Assembly (NCBI GenBank): GCA_002280555.1
Contig: NCEE01000016.1
Location: 1 to 64,000 of the forward strand
Source of the DNA: Sphingomonas sp. 32-62-10
GTDB taxonomy: Bacteria > Pseudomonadota > Alphaproteobacteria > Sphingomonadales > Sphingomonadaceae
Reading direction: 5' to 3'
Length of the DNA: 64,000 nucleotides
The notes under the pieces were generated by a model that made no database searches, was not told where the DNA came from, and was given only the letters and a program-made list of their open reading frames with translations. The position numbers were made by a program, and so were the translations under genes. This document shows, one piece after another, positions 41,469-50,752 of this stretch. Each line of letters begins with the position of its first letter. The first letter of the stretch is position 1.

Positions 41469-41834
41469 ATGACGGTGGCACCCGTGGTGCTGTTGCTGGG
41501 GACGGGTGCGGCGATCGGCGCCTTTATGGGATATCGCTATCTGCGCGGGCAGCGCAATTCGCAGGCACTGGCAGGGCTGCACCTGCTGCTTGGTATCGGT
41601 GGGTTGGAAGTCATGGTGATGCTGCTGCGCGGTGCGCCCAGCGGCGAGGCGGTGGCACACCGTGCAATGGGGTCAACCGTCGCTTTGGTCATCGCCGGGG
41701 CGCTGCTGACAGGGCTGTTCGTGCCGATCATCGCCAAATCGCGGCCCGGCATCGTCGGCGGCTGGCTAGCCGTGCATGCGACGGTGGCAACGATCGGCTT
41801 CAGTATGCTCCTGTTCTGGGCGCTGGGCACCTAA
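41469..41834 (+). CDS. Hypothetical membrane protein, four TM helices
   Basis: I do not recognise this 121-residue protein. It consists of four hydrophobic helices (VAPVVLLLGTGAAIGAFMGY, GLHLLLGIGGLEVMVMLL, STVALVIAGALLTGLFVPII, TVATIGFSMLLFWALGT) with short loops. A strong GGGAGG six bases before ATG 41469 supports the start. It stands alone, after a 170-base gap from the hydratase gene and before a convergent thioesterase. Confidence 0.72.
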   Translation: MTVAPVVLLLGTGAAIGAFMGYRYLRGQRNSQALAGLHLLLGIGGLEVMVMLLRGAPSGEAVAHRAMGSTVALVIAGALLTGLFVPIIAKSRPGIVGGWLAVHATVATIGFSMLLFWALGT

Positions 41835-41902
41835 CGGGCATAGCGGACGATCGGCCACTCCCATTAATGTTCGAAAACCTCCGCAGTCCTGCGCTTCGGG
41901 CG

Positions 41903-42334
41903 TCAGCCTGCCGGGACGCGGAACCCCTCCAGCGCCGCGCGATATTCATCGGGCAGCGCGGTCAGGCCGCCCTCGCTGCTCATCACCACCACCGTGTCGC
42001 AGGTGGCGATCGGCACATCGTGCTGGAACGCGGTCGACAGGATCGTCCAGCTGCGGGTGCCGATCTGGCCAATGCCACTCGCCACCACGACATCGGCGGG
42101 GAAATGCCCCTCACCGAGATAATTGATGATCACCTGCGCGACGAGCCAGCGCCGGTCGCGCCACGCATCGAGCCCCGTCGCCTGGTTGAACTTCACCCGG
42201 CCGCTTTCGAGGATCGCGGCCATCCCGACATTGTTGATATGGCCCAGCACGTCGAGGTCCTGAAACCGGGTCTGGATGATCTCGCGGTGCGGGTATGCCT
42301 CGGCTGACAGCCGCCAGGCTTCCGGGCGGGCCAT
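41903..42334 (-). CDS. 4-hydroxybenzoyl-CoA-type thioesterase
   Basis: This 143-residue hotdog protein of the YbgC/FcbC-like group has the pattern TRFQDLDVLGHINNVGMAAI, where the D-x-x-G-H-x-N-N motif contains the catalytic Asp, followed by FNQATGLDAW and INYLGEGHFPADVVV. It would hydrolyse short-chain or aromatic acyl-CoA or acyl-ACP. It lies 13 bases after the DUF1993 gene on the same strand. Confidence 0.87.
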   Translation of the reverse strand: MARPEAWRLSAEAYPHREIIQTRFQDLDVLGHINNVGMAAILESGRVKFNQATGLDAWRDRRWLVAQVIINYLGEGHFPADVVVASGIGQIGTRSWTILSTAFQHDVPIATCDTVVVMSSEGGLTALPDEYRAALEGFRVPAG

Positions 42335-42347
42335 CAGCTGACCGCGT

Positions 42348-42857
42348 TCACAGGCCGCTGGCGAACATGTCGATCTTGCCCAGCGGCACGCCCTTCATCC
42401 GCAGAATGGCGTAGGTGATCGAGGCGTGGAACGCGATGTTGGTCGCCGCGAATACGCTCACCCAATGCCCGGCGGGCAAGGTCGGCTCCATCGTTTCGCC
42501 GAGCTGCACCGTCAGCGGCACATCCTCGCGCCCCGCGAAATGCTCCGGGGTCAACGTTGCCAGAAATGCCTTGGCCTGTGTGATCGCTGCCTGAAATCCG
42601 GCGACGTCGAGATCGGCGGTAATCGCCTCCGGCACCGGCAAGCCGGCGGCACGCGCGGGCCACGCCTGCGCGAAATTGACGACCACCATCACCTGAAACC
42701 CCAGCGGATGCATATCGTCAGCCAGCCGCCAGCCGAGCATGTCCTGCTCGCTGATGCCGTTCGCTGCGGCAAAGGCCGACCCCTTGGTGAGGAGGTGAGC
42801 GGCGGTATCGAGGTTACGGCGGAACAGGTCGACAAAGGTGAAGATCGAGACGGTCAT
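42348..42857 (-). CDS. DUF1993 family protein
   Basis: This 169-residue protein matches the DUF1993 family (DinB-like four-helix bundle). It has the family beginning FVDLFRRNLDTAAHLLTKGS, the LGWRLADDMHPLGFQVMVVV segment, and the late HASITYAILRMKGVPLGKID stretch. His residues at the ends of two helices could hold a metal, as in DinB-type proteins. No biochemical function is established. It is cotranscribed with the thioesterase that follows. Confidence 0.85.
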   Translation of the reverse strand: MTVSIFTFVDLFRRNLDTAAHLLTKGSAFAAANGISEQDMLGWRLADDMHPLGFQVMVVVNFAQAWPARAAGLPVPEAITADLDVAGFQAAITQAKAFLATLTPEHFAGREDVPLTVQLGETMEPTLPAGHWVSVFAATNIAFHASITYAILRMKGVPLGKIDMFASGL

Positions 42858-42974
42858 GGGGTGTTCCTGATGGTGGGAGGCGACCCGGCAGTGAATGCCG
42901 GGTCGTCGGACGGGGCCGCTGGCCCCGCCGGCCGCGCTGGCACGAGTCGGCGCGCAGCGTGCGCGCCGCCGTGC

Positions 42975-43757
42975 TCAGCGGGGCGCCATCCGGATCGCGC
43001 CGTCGAGCCGCACGTCCTCGCCATTGAAATACCCATTCTCGATCATCGTCAGCGCGAGGTGCGCGTATTCCGGCGCGAGGCCGAGCCGCTTGGGGAAGGG
43101 GACGCTCGCGGCGAGCGCTTCCTTCACTTGCGGCGGTGCTGCGTTCATCAGCGGCGTGTTGAAGATACCGGGCAGGATTGTGTTGATGCGGATGCCTTCA
43201 CCCATCAGGTCGCGCGCGATGGGCAGGGTCATGCCGACGACCCCACCCTTGGAAGCCGAGTAAGCCGCCTGGCCGATCTGGCCGTCCTCGGCAGCGACCG
43301 ATGCGGTCATCACCATCGCGCCGCGCTCACCGTCTTCACCGGGCTCAAGCGTCAGCATGCCCGCCGCCGACTTGGCGACACAGCGGAAGGTGCCGACCAG
43401 GTTGATCTGGATCAGCCAGTTGAACGCCTCAAGGCTGAAATGCTTGATGCTGCCGTCTTCCTTCGACCGGCTGGCGGTCTTCATCGCATTGCCGGTGCCG
43501 GCGCAGCAAACGAGCACGCGCTCCTGCCCATGCGCTTCGCGCGCCTTGGCGAAACCGGCATCGACCGATTCCTCGGATGTGACATTCACTTCGCAAAAGA
43601 TGCCGCCGATATCGGCAGCGACAGCTTCGCCCTTAGCGGCTTGCATGTCGAAAATGGCGACCTTGACGCCCTTGGCAGCAAGCGCGCGCGCGGTGGCCTC
43701 ACCAAGGCCGGATGCGCCGCCGGTGACGACAGCAGAAACGGTGGAATCGAGTTTCAT
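42975..43757 (-). CDS. SDR-family 3-hydroxyacyl-CoA dehydrogenase (HSD17B10-like)
   Basis: This 260-residue short-chain dehydrogenase has the NAD-binding motif VVTGGASGLGEATARALAAK, with Asp at the end of strand 2 (IFDMQ), favouring NAD over NADP. The active-site set is S (MTASVAAEDGQIGQ) and Y-x-x-x-K (AYSASKGG). The sequence resembles type II 3-hydroxyacyl-CoA dehydrogenase of branched-chain and fatty-acid breakdown. The thiolase gene lies upstream on the same strand with a repeat between, consistent with a beta-oxidation pair. Confidence 0.9.
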   Translation of the reverse strand: MKLDSTVSAVVTGGASGLGEATARALAAKGVKVAIFDMQAAKGEAVAADIGGIFCEVNVTSEESVDAGFAKAREAHGQERVLVCCAGTGNAMKTASRSKEDGSIKHFSLEAFNWLIQINLVGTFRCVAKSAAGMLTLEPGEDGERGAMVMTASVAAEDGQIGQAAYSASKGGVVGMTLPIARDLMGEGIRINTILPGIFNTPLMNAAPPQVKEALAASVPFPKRLGLAPEYAHLALTMIENGYFNGEDVRLDGAIRMAPR

Positions 43758-43780
43758 CAATGCTCTCCCTGATAATCCCG

Positions 43781-43872
43781 CCGTCATGCTGAACTTGTTT
43801 CAGCATCCACCGCGCCGCACGAACAATTGTCCGAGGGGATGGCTGGACCCTGAAACAAGTTCAGGGTGACGA
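43781..43872. repeat. Intergenic palindromic element, family A (copy 3)
   Basis: The half-sites TGCTGAACTTGTTTCAGCA and CCCTGAAACAAGTTCAGGG flank a 40-base centre that shares CGCGCCGCAC with copy 2. It lies between the thiolase stop and the SDR start and would be transcribed with them. Confidence 0.9.
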
Positions 43873-43893
43873 CCCTTGTTTGGTTTTTCGACC

Positions 43894-45066
<1,173 letters not shown>

Positions 45067-45173
45067 CGCCATTCTCTCCATCAACTGACGTGATTTTGGG
45101 CGCGTTGTTGCGCAATCCGGCGATAGCGGCAAGGGTAGTTGGCACCTCGAATGTCGGAAATAGGGCGTTAGCG

Positions 45174-45839
45174 ATGAATGTCACGGATGCCGTAGCGGCA
45201 CGTCGATCGGTTCGCGGATTTCTGGACCGCCCGGTCGACCCAGCGCTGATCGAACGACTCGCGCGGCGTGCGGCAAGAGCCCCCTCAGGCGGCAACTTGC
45301 AGCCCTGGCACATCGATATCGTGACCGGCGAATCGATGGCGGCACTGAAGGCGATGATGGCGGAGAAACAGGCGGCTGGCCTGATGGAAGCCGCGCAGTA
45401 CGACATCTATCCTCGCGAGCTGGTGGGGCCGTACAAGGACCGGCGGTTTCAGGTCGGCATGGCGCTATATGCGGCGCTGGAAATCGAGCGGAGTGATGCG
45501 GATGCGCGCAATCGCGAGTTCCGCCGCAATTTCCAGTTCTTCGGTGCGCCTGCCGCCCTTTTCTGCACGGTCGACCGCCGGATGGGGCCACCGCAGTGGA
45601 GCGATCTTGGCATGTATCTGCAAAGCTTCATGCTGCTCGCGGTCGAGGCGGGCCTGGCGACCTGTGCGCAGGAATGCTGGGCGATTTACCCGGAGACGGT
45701 CGGCGCGTTTCTGGGCACCCCGCCCGAACGCATGGTCTTTTGCGGGATGGCGATTGGGTATGAAGATGAAACCGCCCCCGCCAACCGACTGCGCACCGAG
45801 CGCGCGCCGGAAGGGGAGTGGTTGCGGGTGATGGGGTAG
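45174..45839 (+). CDS. Nitroreductase family flavoprotein
   Basis: This 221-residue FMN-dependent oxidoreductase has the FMN phosphate-binding start VAARRSVRGFLDRPVDPALI, the RAPSGGNLQPWHIDIVTGES segment, and the C-terminal dimer/FMN part (SDLGMYLQSFMLLAVEAGLA, FCGMAIGYEDE). It reduces nitroaromatics, quinones or enoates with NAD(P)H; the natural substrate is not known. ATG 45174 gives the normal start. It diverges from the thiolase gene across about 107 bases. Confidence 0.88.
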   Translation: MNVTDAVAARRSVRGFLDRPVDPALIERLARRAARAPSGGNLQPWHIDIVTGESMAALKAMMAEKQAAGLMEAAQYDIYPRELVGPYKDRRFQVGMALYAALEIERSDADARNREFRRNFQFFGAPAALFCTVDRRMGPPQWSDLGMYLQSFMLLAVEAGLATCAQECWAIYPETVGAFLGTPPERMVFCGMAIGYEDETAPANRLRTERAPEGEWLRVMG

Positions 45840-45862
45840 CGAACGCTACCCCGTAAAATTCC

Positions 45863-45967
45863 CGTCACCCCGGGCTTGACCCGGGGTCCCGCTACCTTCT
45901 CGCTCGGTTTGGCAAGCGTGCGCCGGTCCCAAAAGAAGCGGGACCCCCGATCAAGTCCGGGGTGACG
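45863..45967. repeat. Intergenic palindromic element, family D (copy 1)
   Basis: GTCACCCCGGGCTTGACC continues into a CCCGGGG hairpin and GTCCCGCT, and is matched at the right by AGCGGGACCCCCGATCAAGT and CCGGGGTGACG. It separates the nitroreductase and the convergent helicase gene. A second copy is at 57341-57423. Confidence 0.88.
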
Positions 45968-45996
45968 CCGAAGGATGCGGTCGGAAGGGCAGGGTC

Positions 45997-47457
45997 TTAC
46001 GCCGAAGCGCGCGACCCGCCACCACCGCCGCCGCCGCCGCCACGACCGCGTCCACCGCGACCACGTCCGCCGCCACCGGGGCGACCCTGATTATTGCCAG
46101 CCGGACGACCCTGACCCTGGCCACCGGCCGGACGTGCTGCTGCCGCTGCCGGATTGGCAACGGTGCGCGGAGCACCAGCCGACGCCCCAGCCCCCGCCGG
46201 ACGCGCACGATGCGTCGCCCGCGGATGCGCTGGCTGGCGATTGTTGCCAATGTCACGACGCACCCGCTCGGGCGTGTCGGACACGCCGGTGGCGGCCCGC
46301 GCTGCCTTCAGGCGAGCGCCTTCGGCGACGAAATCGGCGGGCAGCTGGCGATGTTCGATCTTCTGCTTGGTCAGCTTTTCGATGTCGCGCAGATAGCTCT
46401 TCTCGTCATCCGCGCAGAAGGCGATTGCCACGCCCGATGCGCCGGCGCGCGCGGTGCGGCCGATGCGGTGGACATATTGCTCGGCCACATTGGGCAGCTC
46501 GAAGTTGATGACATGGCTGACGCCCGACACGTCGATGCCGCGTGCCGCGATGTCAGTCGCGACCATGATCTTGACCTTGCCCGACTTGAACTCGGCCAGC
46601 GCGCGTTCGCGCTGCGGCTGGCTTTTGTTGCCGTGGATCGCATTGGCGGCAATGCCGTTCGCGCCCAGCAGCTTCACCACGCGGTCAGCGCCGTGCTTGG
46701 TGCGGGTGAAGACGAGCGCGCGCTCGATCTCGGTCGTCTTGATGATAATCGTGAGTAGCGCCTGCTTCTCGGCCTGTTGGACGAAGGTGACATATTGCTC
46801 CACGCGCTCGGCCGTGCTCGACACGGGCGTCACGGAGACGGTGACCGGATCGTCGAGGAACTTGTCAGCCAGGTCGCGGATCGCCTTTGGCATCGTTGCC
46901 GAGAAGAACAGGCTCTGGCGGGTCTTGGGCAGCAATTGCACGATACGCTTCAGCGCGTGGATGAAGCCCAGGTCGAGCATCTGATCGGCCTCGTCGAGGA
47001 CGAGGATTTCGATATCGCCGAGCGTCACGAAGCGCTGCTCGATCAGATCGATCAGGCGGCCCGGCGTCGCGACGAGGATGTCGACACCATTCGCCAAGGT
47101 CGTGCGATCCTTGGTGACAGAAGTGCCACCAAACACGGTCGCGATCGACAGCTTCGAGAAGCGGCCATAATCGCGCGCGCTCTGGGCAATCTGGCTGGCG
47201 AGTTCGCGGGTCGGTGCCAGCACCAGCATCCGGCAGGCGCGCGGGCGAACCCGCTCATTGGCGGCGACGAGGCGCTGGATTGACGGAAGCATGAACGCGG
47301 CGGTCTTACCGGTGCCGGTCTGCGCGATGCCGAGCAGATCGCGGCCCTGGATCAGTGGCGGGATCGCCTGACGCTGGATCGGGGTGGCTTCGGTATAGCC
47401 TTTGTCGGCAAGCGCGCGCTGCAGGGACTCGTTGAGTCCGAGATTCTGGAAGGACAT
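45997..47457 (-). CDS. DEAD-box RNA helicase, RhlE type, with RGG tail
   Basis: This 486-residue helicase has all core motifs: Q motif (GYTEATPIQRQAIPPLI), AQTGTGKTAAF, PTRELA, VLDEADQMLD, FSATMP, and HRIGRTARAG. It unwinds short RNA duplexes in ribosome assembly or RNA decay. The C-terminal 90 residues are Ala/Arg/Gly-rich and end in a run of RGGRGRGGGGG, an RNA-binding low-complexity tail. The start is ATG 47457. A long leader of about 170 bases precedes it. Confidence 0.93.
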   Translation of the reverse strand: MSFQNLGLNESLQRALADKGYTEATPIQRQAIPPLIQGRDLLGIAQTGTGKTAAFMLPSIQRLVAANERVRPRACRMLVLAPTRELASQIAQSARDYGRFSKLSIATVFGGTSVTKDRTTLANGVDILVATPGRLIDLIEQRFVTLGDIEILVLDEADQMLDLGFIHALKRIVQLLPKTRQSLFFSATMPKAIRDLADKFLDDPVTVSVTPVSSTAERVEQYVTFVQQAEKQALLTIIIKTTEIERALVFTRTKHGADRVVKLLGANGIAANAIHGNKSQPQRERALAEFKSGKVKIMVATDIAARGIDVSGVSHVINFELPNVAEQYVHRIGRTARAGASGVAIAFCADDEKSYLRDIEKLTKQKIEHRQLPADFVAEGARLKAARAATGVSDTPERVRRDIGNNRQPAHPRATHRARPAGAGASAGAPRTVANPAAAAARPAGGQGQGRPAGNNQGRPGGGGRGRGGRGRGGGGGGGGGSRASA

Positions 47458-47625
47458 GGTATTCTTTCGATAAGTGCCAGCATCCCGGGCCTTTTCTGGG
47501 CGCACGGGGAGGCGGGCGGGGACATAATGTCGCGCCCCGCGTGATGTGGGAAGCTTGGGGTTAGAACCGAGGCAGAGCCGGGGCGTTACGCCCGATCACG
47601 CTGCATAATGCCTCGCTGAAAGCAT

Positions 47626-47654
47626 TTAATGCATGCTGCGGTGCAAAAAGTCAA
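47626..47654 (-). promoter_or_regulatory. Candidate promoter of the RNA helicase
   Basis: The minus strand has TTGACT (47654-47649) and, after 17 bases, CATTAA (47631-47626). The -35 is good and the -10 weak. It would give a 5' leader of about 165 bases, a feature often seen for cold-regulated RNA helicases, although cold regulation is not shown here. Confidence 0.35.
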
Positions 47655-47693
47655 GCGCTGGCGCATCCTGGCGCAAATCGAGATCGCAACTTC

Positions 47694-47785
47694 CGTTCGG
47701 GCTGAGCGAAGTCGAAGCCCAAGCCCAAGCCCAAGCCCAAGCCCAAGCGTTGCGCATGCCCTTCGACTTCGCTCAGGGCGAACGG
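47694..47785. repeat. Palindromic element, family B (copy 1), with tandem hexamer core
   Basis: Outer arms CCGTTCGGGCTGAGCGAAGT (continuing CGAAG) and CTTCGACTTCGCTCAGGGCG (continuing AACGG) are inverted copies. Between them five or six tandem AAGCCC units run from about 47715 to 47748. Other copies of the arms are at 54615-54720, 59867-59936 and 61837-61944, each with a different centre. Confidence 0.9.
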
Positions 47786-47823
47786 GGGAGGGAGAATTGG
47801 GGTACAATCCCTCAGCGGCGATT

Positions 47824-49299
47824 CTAGAACGATCCGGGCAGGTCCCGCTGCATCGGGTCTGGCCGTTCGGGGGTCAGCAATCGCTGTGCGGGCACCCGCA
47901 CCGATGCCGGCCCTTGCACGCCCGATGCCAGCACCGGCGCGATCGGCGTACAGCTTTGCCCGGCAAGATAATTGAGCGCCGCACGGGTCGATGCTTCCTG
48001 CGGATCGCCGAGCGGCCTTGTCAGGTCGTCAGCGGCCTGGCAGCTCGCTTCGACCGCGGCGGCGAGCCCGTTGAAGTAATTGCCCTGGCGATTGGCATTT
48101 TGCGATGCAAAGGCTACCGGGCGCAGGCGATCGTCGCATGCCGGCTGATCAAGCGCGATCTGGCCGACGGGCTTCCCAAAGGTGTTCGATCCAATCAGGC
48201 CGATATTGGCGCGCAGATACGGTATCATTGCGTTGGCAACGAGTTCGCTGGCCGATGCGGTCGACGATGTGCCAATCACCGCGATCTTCATGGGTGATAC
48301 CGATTGGGCCGTGGGCGCAAAGTTTCGAACCACGTCATTCGATGATTTTTCTGGGCGAAACGTCGTCCGGTTATAAACTTCCGACGTCGTCCGGTTGCCG
48401 CCGAGTAGATCGCCAATCAGATCGGCCGTGGAAACCAGCCCACCGCCATTATAGCGGAAATCGAGGATCACATTGGTGATGCCGTTCGCGCGGAAATTCG
48501 CAAACGCGTCGCGCAGTGGCTGGTTTGCGGTCTGGATGAAGGTGCGCAGGTTGATATAGCCTACCTGCCGCCCGCCATCGGTGATGATCTGCGCGCCATA
48601 ACGCGATGATATCGGCGTTAGATTGAAATCGGCCTTGGTGACGGTAACGTTGCGCGTGCCTCCAGCATTGCTGATCTGGAGTACGCGGACGGTGCCCGCC
48701 GTGTTCGGGCCAAGCGCTGTGGTGACGGCCGAACTGCCGCCGCTGGCAATCAGCGATGCGACCGTTTGAAGATTGGCCTCGGTGGTGCCGATCGCGACGA
48801 TCTGTGTGCCGCGATCGATCCCGGCGGCGAGCGCGGGCGCGCCTTCGAAGGCTTCGGCGATGATCAGGCGTTGCGATGAATCAAATGCCAGGCGGACGCC
48901 AAACCCGGCGCTTGATCCTGAATTCAAAAAGGCGTTCTCGCCGGCAATCGAGGTCAGGAACGTGAAAAACCGGTCGCGGTTCTGACCGCGCGCCGTCGCG
49001 GTCAGCGCGTCGAGATAGGATTCGACGGTCGTGAACGGCGTCGGGTCCAAGTTTGCCGGCAGCGTTTCGGGGAACAGATACCATTCGCGCATCTGCGCCA
49101 GCACCCAATCCTGCCGCGCACGTAGCGAGCAGGCAGATGAGGTCGTCGGGGTGGGGGTTGGCGTTGGCGTGGGTGTTGGCGCCGGTGGGACGACCGCCGT
49201 GATGCCGCCAGACGACGAAGGGCTGCTACCACCGCTACAGGCCGAAACAAACGCCATCATGCTCAGTGCCGAAATCACGCGATGGCGAGTACCCTTCAT
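47824..49299 (-). CDS. S41-family (C-terminal processing) protease, lipoprotein
   Basis: This 491-residue protein starts with a signal peptide and lipobox (MMAFVSACSGGSS), then a PTPTPTPTPTP linker. A PDZ-like segment follows (AGFGVRLAFDSSQRLIIAEA, GIDRGTQIVAIG). The S41 peptidase core is VILDFRYNGGGLVSTADLIG, and the catalytic Ser is in GTSSTASASELVANAMIPYL. The usual Lys is hard to place (near SNTFGKPVGQ). It is probably an outer-membrane or periplasmic protease. ATG 49299 is chosen because the signal peptide follows directly; AAAGGA is very close to it. Confidence 0.85.
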   Translation of the reverse strand: MKGTRHRVISALSMMAFVSACSGGSSPSSSGGITAVVPPAPTPTPTPTPTPTTSSACSLRARQDWVLAQMREWYLFPETLPANLDPTPFTTVESYLDALTATARGQNRDRFFTFLTSIAGENAFLNSGSSAGFGVRLAFDSSQRLIIAEAFEGAPALAAGIDRGTQIVAIGTTEANLQTVASLIASGGSSAVTTALGPNTAGTVRVLQISNAGGTRNVTVTKADFNLTPISSRYGAQIITDGGRQVGYINLRTFIQTANQPLRDAFANFRANGITNVILDFRYNGGGLVSTADLIGDLLGGNRTTSEVYNRTTFRPEKSSNDVVRNFAPTAQSVSPMKIAVIGTSSTASASELVANAMIPYLRANIGLIGSNTFGKPVGQIALDQPACDDRLRPVAFASQNANRQGNYFNGLAAAVEASCQAADDLTRPLGDPQEASTRAALNYLAGQSCTPIAPVLASGVQGPASVRVPAQRLLTPERPDPMQRDLPGSF

Positions 49300-49438
49300 G
49301 TCCTTTAACTCCGCAATTTCAATATTGTATATCCGGCAAACCCGGAAAATCAATCCCACGAGTTAACGCCGCTTGGTCCGGCTAGCGATAGTGAATCTGT
49401 GCGTGCGCCTCTCAGATCACACGAACGGCACGCGTATG

Positions 49439-50752
49439 TTACCGCTCATATGCCTTGGGGAGTGCGCCTTCTTGCGGGGTCATGTAGCGTTTGAGCAACT
49501 GGCCCTGCCGCGTGGCGAGCGGTTGCTTGACCCCGTCGATCCATACCGACAGCGCGGCGGTATCAAGCTCAAGCGGATCGCCTGACCAGATCACGACGTC
49601 GCCCGCCCGACCTGGACGCAGCGACCCGATCTGCCCGCCGAGTCCAACCGCCTCGGCAGGCACGGAGCTGATTGCGGCAAACGCGGCGTTCCAGTCGAGA
49701 CCGGTCGCGCCGGGCACCTTGGTGAGCGCGACCAGATTGCCCGCATATTGTTTTTCGAGCCGGGCCTGGCGCGCCTCATCGTCGTTGATGGTGCCGATGC
49801 CGACGCGAACTCCGGCGGCCTTCATCCTGCCGACATTGGATTGCGTGGCGGCAATCGATTCGAACGAACTCGGCAAATCGTTGAGCGCGCTCGCAATGAC
49901 CGGAATGCCAGCGGCTGCTAGCTGTTGTGCGACCATCCAGCCCTCCGACACGCCGACGAACACCATTTTGATCGCCGGGAAGTCACGCCGCAGCTCGATC
50001 AGCGCGAGCATATCCGACGCCCGCTCGACATGGACCAGCAGTGGAACCTTGCCGGTTGCGACGGCGCCCAATGCCTCGGCATCGGCGCGGGTCAGCAGCG
50101 CGTCCTTGCCCTGATCGGCATAGCTGCCCGGGTTGCGGGCATAAGCGCGCGCCTGGAACAGCGCGTTCTTGAACATCACGAGCGCGGCCGGGCGACTGCC
50201 GCCTGCCGCGCGCGCACCGCCCTCACCATATTCCATATACTGGAAAGCGCGCGGGGTGCTGACGGGGTCAGCGTCGCTGCCTAGATCAATGACGGCGCCC
50301 ATCCCGGCGAAGATCGAGCCCCGACTCTCCGGCGCGACGATTGCGCGCGTCACCCCTTCGGCCCGGTTGAGTCCGATCGAGCTGGTCTTTGGGTTTACCG
50401 CCGGAGAAATATCGATCGCGGCATGAAACGGGCTGCCACTGGCACCTGAATCATTCGTTTGCGACACACCATCGACCTCGATGATGCCCATCCGGGTAAA
50501 ACCGGCGACGATGCCTGGCGTTACCCATTTGCCGCCGGCGTCGATCACCTCGACACCGGCAGGCACGGCAACCCCTGCACCCGCGGCGACAACTTTGCCG
50601 TTACGAACAACAACGGTGCCGCCCTCGATTGGGGCAGAACCATCGCCGATGACGAGCTTCGCGTTGGTGATGGCCACCGACTGTGCGGCGGCAGGCGCCA
50701 AGGTCATCGGGGTGGCGAGGAACGCCGCGGTCAGCAGGAGCAGGCGCTTCAC
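49439..50752 (-). CDS. Exported amidohydrolase-family protein lacking the H-x-H motif
   Basis: This 437-residue protein has a signal peptide (LLLTAAFLATPMTLAPAAAQ) and the amidohydrolase N-terminal beta-sandwich (AITNAKLVIGDGSAPIEGGT). In place of the expected P-G-x-I-D-x-H-S-H it reads VTPGIVAGFTRMGIIEVDG, so the first metal-binding histidines are absent. The C-terminal region is normal (GSLRPGRAGDVVIWSGDPLE). It may be inactive alone and work with the complete amidohydrolase encoded just upstream; the two genes overlap by four bases (GTGA). Similar pairs occur in other proteobacteria. Confidence 0.85.
   Translation of the reverse strand: MKRLLLLTAAFLATPMTLAPAAAQSVAITNAKLVIGDGSAPIEGGTVVVRNGKVVAAGAGVAVPAGVEVIDAGGKWVTPGIVAGFTRMGIIEVDGVSQTNDSGASGSPFHAAIDISPAVNPKTSSIGLNRAEGVTRAIVAPESRGSIFAGMGAVIDLGSDADPVSTPRAFQYMEYGEGGARAAGGSRPAALVMFKNALFQARAYARNPGSYADQGKDALLTRADAEALGAVATGKVPLLVHVERASDMLALIELRRDFPAIKMVFVGVSEGWMVAQQLAAAGIPVIASALNDLPSSFESIAATQSNVGRMKAAGVRVGIGTINDDEARQARLEKQYAGNLVALTKVPGATGLDWNAAFAAISSVPAEAVGLGGQIGSLRPGRAGDVVIWSGDPLELDTAALSVWIDGVKQPLATRQGQLLKRYMTPQEGALPKAYER

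Larger units (their letters stand above)
47458..47823. other. Intergenic region: helicase leader, promoter and repeat
   Basis: These 366 bases hold no gene. From the helicase side there is a GC-rich leader of about 170 bases containing the hairpin GGGCGTTACGCCC near 47581-47593. Then comes a candidate promoter near 47626-47654, then a family B palindrome at 47694-47785 with a tandem six-base repeat in its centre. The last part borders the stop of the S41 protease gene. Confidence 0.6.

Noticed and set aside
47715..47748. Tandem hexamers considered as a CRISPR or phase-variation tract
   Set aside because: Units are too short, contiguous and without spacers, and lie in no gene or clear promoter. 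They are the centre of a palindromic element.
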